Below, one piece after another: positions 59,665 through 64,000 of a stretch of 64,000 bases of DNA. A program made the translations under genes and the position numbers. The stretch is from Microvirga terrae (GTDB taxonomy: Bacteria; Pseudomonadota; Alphaproteobacteria; Rhizobiales; Beijerinckiaceae), in contig NZ_CP102845.1 of the NCBI RefSeq assembly GCF_013307435.2, forward strand, positions 1,984,001 through 2,048,000. The letters run 5' to 3'. Within the stretch, counting starts at the first letter, position 1, and each line of letters opens with the position of its first letter. Below the pieces are notes generated by a model. It saw only the letters and a list, made by a program, of their open reading frames with translations, did not search any database and had not been told where the DNA came from.

Positions 59665-60869
59665 GCCGCCTCTGCGAGCTCTTGCGCGGTCTCCTGTGGC
59701 AGCAACAGGTTCGCCCACCTTTGAAGGAGATCGCGCCGTTCTGCGATGTGCTGGGCGTGGTTGTACGCCCTGCGCACTGCATTCTGGTGAACATGTGCCA
59801 GACACCGCTCGATCACGTCAGGGTTCTCGCCGTTCTCGTTTGCCCAGGTGCTGAACAGCGATCGGAAGCCGTGGATAGATACTCCCGCATATCCGGTGCG
59901 CTCCAAGAGCGCGTTAAGCGTGCGCTCTGACATCGTTCCGCCGGCTTTCGACCTGCTGGGGAACAGCGCTTCGCTGGTGGTCGTGTCGCGTAGCGCCTGC
60001 AGCAGCTTCACCGCCTGGTGGGGCAGGGGAATGACGTGTTCCCGCCGTGCCTTCATCCGTTCCTCTGGTATCGTCCACAACGCTGCCTTGAGATCGAACT
60101 CATCCCAGCGCGCGCCCGTTGCCTCCTGTTTGCGGCAGGCCGTTAGCATGGTCAGCAGCAGAGCGGCTTTCGTGGCGGGCTCCGCGGAGCTAGCCTGAAT
60201 ATCGCTGATGAACTTATGTAACTGATCGAACGGCAGCGGCCTATGATGGGTGCTGGCTCGTTTGGCGAGGATTCGACGCGGCGGCACCGGGTTCGCGTCC
60301 ACCAGCCCATGGTCGGCGGCGTGGTCGAATATGCCGTTCAGATAGTTCCGCAGGTTTCTGGCCACCTCCGGCGCACGCGGCTCCACTTTTTTCAGAAGGG
60401 CAGCCAGCTCGACGCGGGTGATGGAGCTGATGCGGCGCCCCTTGAATGTCGGCAGCAGGTATTTCCCGACCTCACGCTCACGCTGGCGGATGGTTAGTGG
60501 TGCAAGGTGGGGATCGGTCAGTTCCCGCCAGGCAGACACGACCGTATCGAAGGAGCCAGCCTTTTCTACCAGCTCGCGCTGCCGGGCCTGTTGCCGTTCC
60601 TCCCGCTTGGATGTGACTGGATTAATGCCGTCAGCGACCAGTGCCCGGGCTTTCCTGTGCGCCTCGCGGGCAGCGGCGAGGGTAATCTCCGGGTATGCGC
60701 CGAGGCTATGAATCTGCTCCCGGCCATTGTGCCTGAATCGGTACTGCCACAACCGCGCGCCATTCGGTCGAATCAGCAGCGCCAGCCCGCCACCGTCACT
60801 GAGCCTGTAGTCCTTCTCGGCAGGTTTCGCCTTCCGCAGCGCCACGTCAGTCAGTTTCGCGAGAGCCAT
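59661..60869 (-). CDS. int: P4-type tyrosine integrase
   Basis: 402 residues. N-terminal DUF4102 arm-binding domain (LTDVALRKAKPAEKDYRLSDGGGLALLIRPNGARLWQYRF), SAM-like core-binding domain, and a catalytic domain with Arg in TACRKQEATGARW, His-x-x-Arg in IHGFRSLFSTWA, and a Tyr near the end in RRAYNHAQH. It sits 150 bases from the right attachment core. It catalyses integration and, with the excisionase-like proteins, excision. The target is the xthA 5' codons. Confidence 0.92.
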   Translation of the reverse strand: MALAKLTDVALRKAKPAEKDYRLSDGGGLALLIRPNGARLWQYRFRHNGREQIHSLGAYPEITLAAAREAHRKARALVADGINPVTSKREERQQARQRELVEKAGSFDTVVSAWRELTDPHLAPLTIRQREREVGKYLLPTFKGRRISSITRVELAALLKKVEPRAPEVARNLRNYLNGIFDHAADHGLVDANPVPPRRILAKRASTHHRPLPFDQLHKFISDIQASSAEPATKAALLLTMLTACRKQEATGARWDEFDLKAALWTIPEERMKARREHVIPLPHQAVKLLQALRDTTTSEALFPSRSKAGGTMSERTLNALLERTGYAGVSIHGFRSLFSTWANENGENPDVIERCLAHVHQNAVRRAYNHAQHIAERRDLLQRWANLLLPQETAQELAEAA

Positions 60870-60871
60870 CC

Positions 60872-60892
60872 GTTACCCGCTCCATTACCCGC
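60872..60892. promoter_or_regulatory. Candidate integrase arm sites, right end
   Basis: GTTACCCGC at 60872 and ATTACCCGC at 60884, matching the boxes near the left end (30673-30712). They lie just upstream of the integrase start, so they may also control int transcription. Confidence 0.5.
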
Positions 60893-60944
60893 AATTATGG
60901 CCCGTTGAAGCCCCGCGGTGCAGTTGAGAACTGCCACGGTTTAA

Positions 60945-61043
60945 TCAAAAAAGAGCATGTAAAGCAAGGGTTTGTGAGGTAAGTTCAGGGAAGGTCCAGG
61001 ATCTCCCGGAACGCCGGTTCACGTTCCAGGTGGCAACCCGCAT
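60945..61043 (-). pseudogene. xthA: Displaced chromosomal 5' end of xthA
   Basis: On the minus strand an ATG at 61043 begins MRVATWNVN, the normal ExoIII N-terminus, then changes to element sequence (RRSGRSW...) and stops after 32 codons. This is the original start of xthA, separated from its body (29,835-30,613) by the insertion. The chromosomal promoter presumably remains here and now makes only the fragment. Confidence 0.85.
61017..61036. repeat. Right attachment site (attR)
   Basis: GTTCACGTTCCAGGTGGCAA, 19 of 20 bases identical to 30594-30613. Here the codons after ATWNVN belong to the element. Confidence 0.85.
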
Positions 61044-61138
61044 CGCGTTACTCTTGCTTGTTCGTCCTCTAAGCTTCATCGGATGTTCGTCCTCGGCTGG
61101 CAAGCTGGAACTCGTCACCATCCCCACGGTTGCGCCCC

Positions 61139-61831
61139 ATGCCGGAATCCTGGTTCAGACCCATCGACAGCTATTGCGAACGCCTGGGGCCGGGTTTCTG
61201 GGCCGAGCCGCTGAACGCCGCGAGCAATGTCGCGTTCATCGCGGCCGCCCTCTGGGCCCTCGTGCTCTGGCGACGGGCCGGGGCGCGGGATGGGCCCGCG
61301 CTGTGGCTGATCATCGTCACCCTCATTGTCGGCACGGGCAGCTTCCTGTTCCATACCTTCGCCAATGGCTGGTCGCTCCTGGCGGACGTGCTGCCGATCG
61401 GCGTGTTCATCGCCAGCTACTTCCTGCTCGCCATGCGCCGGTATCTGAACCTCGGACCTGCCGCGGCGATCCCCGTGACGGCGCTGTTCATCGCCTTCGA
61501 CCTGGCGTTCGACAGCCTCTGGTTCCGCGTTCTGCCCGGCGTGAGCCTAAACGGGTCGGCTGGCTATGTTCCGGCGGCCCTGGCCCTTCTGATCGTCGGG
61601 ATCGCCTGCCTCTCCCTCGGGGCCGGAGCACCCGGCAGGGCGCTTCTCGCCGCCGCCTGCGTGTTCATCCTGTCCCTTTCCTTCCGGTCGTTCGATGCCG
61701 CGATCTGCGCGACAATGCCTGCAGGCACGCATTTTCTGTGGCATGCACTCAATGCGTTCGTGCTCTTCATCCTCATGAAGGCCGCCATCGTTCATCCACC
61801 TCGGAAAAAACCGAACCATGTCCAAGATTGA
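61139..61831 (+). CDS. Ceramidase-family membrane protein
   Basis: 230 residues with about seven membrane segments. The start RPIDSYCERLGPGFWAEPLNAASNVAFIAAAL is the conserved ceramidase/alkaline-phytoceramidase-type motif; GTGSFLFHTFANGWSLLADVLPI and THFLWHALNAF supply Ser, Asp and His residues expected to bind zinc. The ATG at 61139 gives this start. Its end overlaps the next start by 14 bases. The substrate is unknown, as most bacteria lack ceramide. Confidence 0.8.
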   Translation: MPESWFRPIDSYCERLGPGFWAEPLNAASNVAFIAAALWALVLWRRAGARDGPALWLIIVTLIVGTGSFLFHTFANGWSLLADVLPIGVFIASYFLLAMRRYLNLGPAAAIPVTALFIAFDLAFDSLWFRVLPGVSLNGSAGYVPAALALLIVGIACLSLGAGAPGRALLAAACVFILSLSFRSFDAAICATMPAGTHFLWHALNAFVLFILMKAAIVHPPRKKPNHVQD

Positions 61832-62381
61832 GATCCACGGCTATGCCATCGTGTCGGACAACGACTGCATCGCCGACGCGTCGGGGCGCACCCCAGACGC
61901 GCTCCGCAACGAGGCCGACTGGGCCTATTTTCAGGCCGAGCTCAACGCGTCGGCCCTGACGGTGCTCGGCCGCCTCGGGCATGAGGGCAATGCCAACCCC
62001 AAAGCCCGCCTGCGGATGATCCTGTCCTCCTCTTCGAGCGGATTGGAGCGCCGTCCTGACGGCTGGTGGTGGAATCCCGGGAGGCTCCCCTGGAATCGGG
62101 CCATCGAAGCGGTCCTGCCGGAAGGCGGACGCATCGCAGTCCCCGGAGGGCGGCAGGTGTTCGATCTCTTTCTCGGGATCGGTTACGACGCTTTCCATCT
62201 GACGCGGGCGGAGGGAACGTTCGTTCCGGATGGCGTTCCGGTGTTCTCGGACTGTGACAAGACCAGGAACGCCGAGGCAATCCTCGCGGCGCATGGACTA
62301 AACCGGAGCCCCCGACGGATCCTCGATTCCGTCGGTCCGGTGAGCCTGACAATTTGGCGGAACGGTCGCCCAGATTCGTGA
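61818..62381 (+). CDS. Dihydrofolate-reductase-like protein
   Basis: 187 residues. Weak match to the DHFR/RibD-C fold: IHGYAIVSDNDCIADASGRTPDALRNEADW at the start, GRLGHEGNANPKARLRMILS, then GRIAVPGGRQVFDLFLGIGYDAFHLTRAEG, equivalent to the GGxxxY-type NADPH loop. Translationally coupled to the ceramidase-like gene. The reaction is not known. Confidence 0.6.
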   Translation: MSKIEIHGYAIVSDNDCIADASGRTPDALRNEADWAYFQAELNASALTVLGRLGHEGNANPKARLRMILSSSSSGLERRPDGWWWNPGRLPWNRAIEAVLPEGGRIAVPGGRQVFDLFLGIGYDAFHLTRAEGTFVPDGVPVFSDCDKTRNAEAILAAHGLNRSPRRILDSVGPVSLTIWRNGRPDS

Positions 62382-62428
62382 GTTTGCTTGGAGTTGACGT
62401 GCAACAGCGATCCGAAAGGGAGGAGCCG

Positions 62429-62962
62429 ATGCGTCACCTCACAGTTTCGACCGCATTGCTTGCAGGCTGCCTGATCGCCGGAGCAGCCTGGGCGCAGGGG
62501 TCCTCGGGCGGCTCCAGCGGCGGGGGCGCAGGCGGCTCCGGTGGCGGTGCAGCCGGCGGCGGCTCGTCCTCGTCGGCCTCTCCCTCCGTTGGCTCGTCCG
62601 CGTCTCCCAGCACCGCCACGCAGCCGGGTGGATCGACCCTGCGCCCGCCTGCCCAGGGCATGCGGGGCAGTGCCGATCCCGGCAACCGGGGGAGCCGCGT
62701 CGGCGGCAGCACCGGCAACACCGGGACAGGCAGTCGGGAGACCACGACAGGCCAGATCCCGCCCCCCGGCACGGAAGGCAGCACGGGCGGGACGGCTGGC
62801 GGGTCAGGCGGATCCCAGTCCAATCCCGCCACGACGGGAACGGTGTCCGGGAGCCGACTTCAGCCCGGCGAGCGGTCCTCCGTCAGCCCCAGCACGCGCG
62901 AGGAGAAGCTCCTCGAAGAGGCCGACAAGAGGGTCCGGCGCGGGATCTGTCAGGGCTGCTGA
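62429..62962 (+). CDS. Secreted Gly/Ser-rich protein
   Basis: 177 residues. Signal peptide MRHLTVSTALLAGCLIAGAAWA. The rest is low complexity (GGSSGGGAGGSGGGAAGGGSSS... with Pro/Thr/Arg patches), ending in a short conserved-looking tail TREEKLLEEADKRVRRGICQGC. GGGAGGAG precedes the ATG. Disordered envelope protein; function unknown. Confidence 0.7.
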   Translation: MRHLTVSTALLAGCLIAGAAWAQGSSGGSSGGGAGGSGGGAAGGGSSSSASPSVGSSASPSTATQPGGSTLRPPAQGMRGSADPGNRGSRVGGSTGNTGTGSRETTTGQIPPPGTEGSTGGTAGGSGGSQSNPATTGTVSGSRLQPGERSSVSPSTREEKLLEEADKRVRRGICQGC

Positions 62963-62965
62963 CGC

Positions 62966-64000
62966 TCAGGCGGCTTTCTCGAGACCCGGATAATCCGTGT
63001 ACCCCTCGGTTCCGCCGCCGTAGAAGGTGGTGCGGTCGGGTTCGTTGAGAGGCGCGTTCAGGCGGAAGCGCTCGACGAGATCCGGATTGGCGATGAAAAG
63101 CCGCCCGAACGCCACCAGGTCGGCGCGTCCGCTGATGAGCGCGTCGGCCGCCATGTCGCGGTCATAGCCGTTATTGGCGATGTAGGCGCCGCGGAAGGAG
63201 CGTCGCAGGCCTTCGTAGTCGACCCTGACGGCGTTCCGGTCGCCCTGCGTGGCGCCTTCGATCATGTGGATATAGGCGAGCCCCAATCCATCGAGCTTTT
63301 CCACCACGTGGCTGAACAGCGCCTGCGGGTCGGAATCCTCCGCATCGTTGACCTTGGCCGGCGAGAGGCGGATGCCGACCCGGCCCTTGTCCCAGACCCT
63401 GAGCACGGCTTCGGTTGCCTCGATGGTCAGGCGCGCCCGGTTCTCGACGGAGCCGCCATAGGCGTCCGTGCGGTGGTTCGAGCCGTCCTTCATGAATTGG
63501 TCGAGCAGATAGCCGTTCGCTGCATGGATTTCGACGCCGTCGAAGCCTGCCTCCTTTGCGTTGCGGGCGGCATTCTCGTAGTCCCGCAGAATACCAGGGA
63601 TCTCCGAGAGCTCGAGAGCGCGGGGCTCGGACACATCGGCGAAGCCTTCCTCGAGGAAGGTCTTCGTCTGGGCGCGAAGGGGCGAGGGCCCCACCGGGGC
63701 GGCGCCTCCCGGCTGAAGGGACGTGTGAGAGACGCGTCCCACGTGCCAGAGCTGGATGAAGATCCGGCCGCCGGCCTTGTGGACGGCATCCGTCACTTTG
63801 CGCCAATGCGAGACCTGTTCGGGTGAGTAGATGCCGGGCGTCCGCAGATAGCCCTGACCCTGGTGGGAGATCTGAGAGCCCTCGGAAATCAGGAGGCCTG
63901 CGCTGGCACGCTGGGCGTAGTAGGTGGCCGTGATGTCCCGCGCCACGTCTCCTTCCGCTGCCCGGTTCCGGGTGAGGGGAGCCATGACCAGCCGGTTCGG
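62966..64000 (-). CDS. Old Yellow Enzyme family alkene reductase (start outside window)
   Basis: At least 344 residues, reading past the window end (P-N-R-L-V-M-A-P-L-T at the edge). Flavin-dependent TIM barrel: SEGSQISHQGQGY, IQLWHVGRVSH, GFDGVEIHAANGYLLDQFMKDGSNHRTDAYGGSVENRARLTIEAT (NHR-x-D-x-YGGS signature), and DLVAFGRLFIANPDLVERF. It reduces activated C=C bonds (enoates, nitro compounds) with NAD(P)H. Lies divergent to nothing in the window. Confidence 0.9.
   Translation of the reverse strand, partial: PNRLVMAPLTRNRAAEGDVARDITATYYAQRASAGLLISEGSQISHQGQGYLRTPGIYSPEQVSHWRKVTDAVHKAGGRIFIQLWHVGRVSHTSLQPGGAAPVGPSPLRAQTKTFLEEGFADVSEPRALELSEIPGILRDYENAARNAKEAGFDGVEIHAANGYLLDQFMKDGSNHRTDAYGGSVENRARLTIEATEAVLRVWDKGRVGIRLSPAKVNDAEDSDPQALFSHVVEKLDGLGLAYIHMIEGATQGDRNAVRVDYEGLRRSFRGAYIANNGYDRDMAADALISGRADLVAFGRLFIANPDLVERFRLNAPLNEPDRTTFYGGGTEGYTDYPGLEKAA

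Larger units (their letters stand above)
30601..61036. mobile_element. 30.4-kb integrated satellite/plasmid-like element
   Basis: Bounded by the 20-base direct repeats in xthA codons. It contains a tyrosine integrase, two excisionase-like proteins, an AlpA regulator, a primase-helicase with an iteron array, a ColE1-type origin, a ParA/RHH pair, a serine recombinase, a phage-virion-like operon and a defence module. Most of its genes have AT-richer third positions and enterobacterial-style sequence unlike the chromosome. An internal block (42.3-50.5 kb) is alphaproteobacterial in style. It is best described as a phage-satellite/plasmid chimera. The class name is inference. Confidence 0.82.

Overview
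The window is a high-GC alphaproteobacterial chromosome, most like a Methylobacteriaceae/Microvirga-type member of the Hyphomicrobiales. This rests on the ATP12 - pccB - pccA neighbourhood, an isovaleryl-CoA/methylcrotonyl-CoA gene set, mhqD/mhqO, and many short GC-rich intergenic palindromes. The genus is inferred from gene content and style only. One large, compositionally foreign integrated element of about 30.4 kb interrupts it.

Left chromosome, 1-30.6 kb: HAD phosphatase end, ATP12 chaperone, an IS110 copy, pccB, an OpgC-like acyltransferase with an SGNH hydrolase, a cysteine-synthase-like enzyme, mhqD/mhqO, pccA, a run of small housekeeping genes (GGCT-like, acylphosphatase, rhodanese, DUF599, DUF3253, YdcF, RraA, GST), ivd, an RTX protein, a GH25 lysozyme, mgtE, tRNA-Leu(GAG), lipB, mccB, a methyltransferase, ilvD, a Sel1 protein and xthA. 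PccAB, Ivd and MccB serve propionyl-CoA and leucine breakdown. Right chromosome, 61.0-64 kb: ceramidase-like membrane protein, DHFR-like protein, Gly-rich secreted protein and an Old-Yellow-Enzyme reductase.

The element, about 30,601-61,036, lies exactly in codons 3-9 of xthA. A 20-bp direct repeat (one mismatch) marks both ends. The left copy carries an intact xthA whose first codons and promoter now come from the element. The right copy leaves the old xthA start as a 32-codon orphan. A P4-type tyrosine integrase sits at the right end. Inside, from the left: a structured leader RNA with interleaved stems, an AlpA-like regulator, a Toprim/VapE primase-helicase followed by an iteron array (candidate origin 1), a terminase-small-subunit-like protein, a secreted Cys-rich protein, a two-gene nuclease + helicase defence module of Hachiman type, and a serine recombinase. 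Next comes an 8-kb block with host-like alphaproteobacterial genes (ParD-like protein, two hybrid histidine kinases, one with a LOV domain, a Crp regulator and a DnaJ protein). After it is a phage-virion-like operon ending in a 915-residue tape-measure/transglycosylase-like protein, then an RHH repressor with its operator array, a ParA/RHH partition pair, a ColE1-type RNA I/RNA II origin (candidate origin 2), two paralogous excisionase-like proteins and the integrase.

A palindrome of the form TTGCTCA-N4-TGAGCAA recurs at five dispersed places, mostly upstream of element genes, and looks like one element-wide operator. Taken together, the element looks like a phage-satellite/plasmid chimera of gammaproteobacterial descent with two replication origins, partition, immunity-like RNA, defence, partial virion genes and a start-codon-replacing integration into a DNA-repair gene. 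That combination is the most noteworthy thing in the window.
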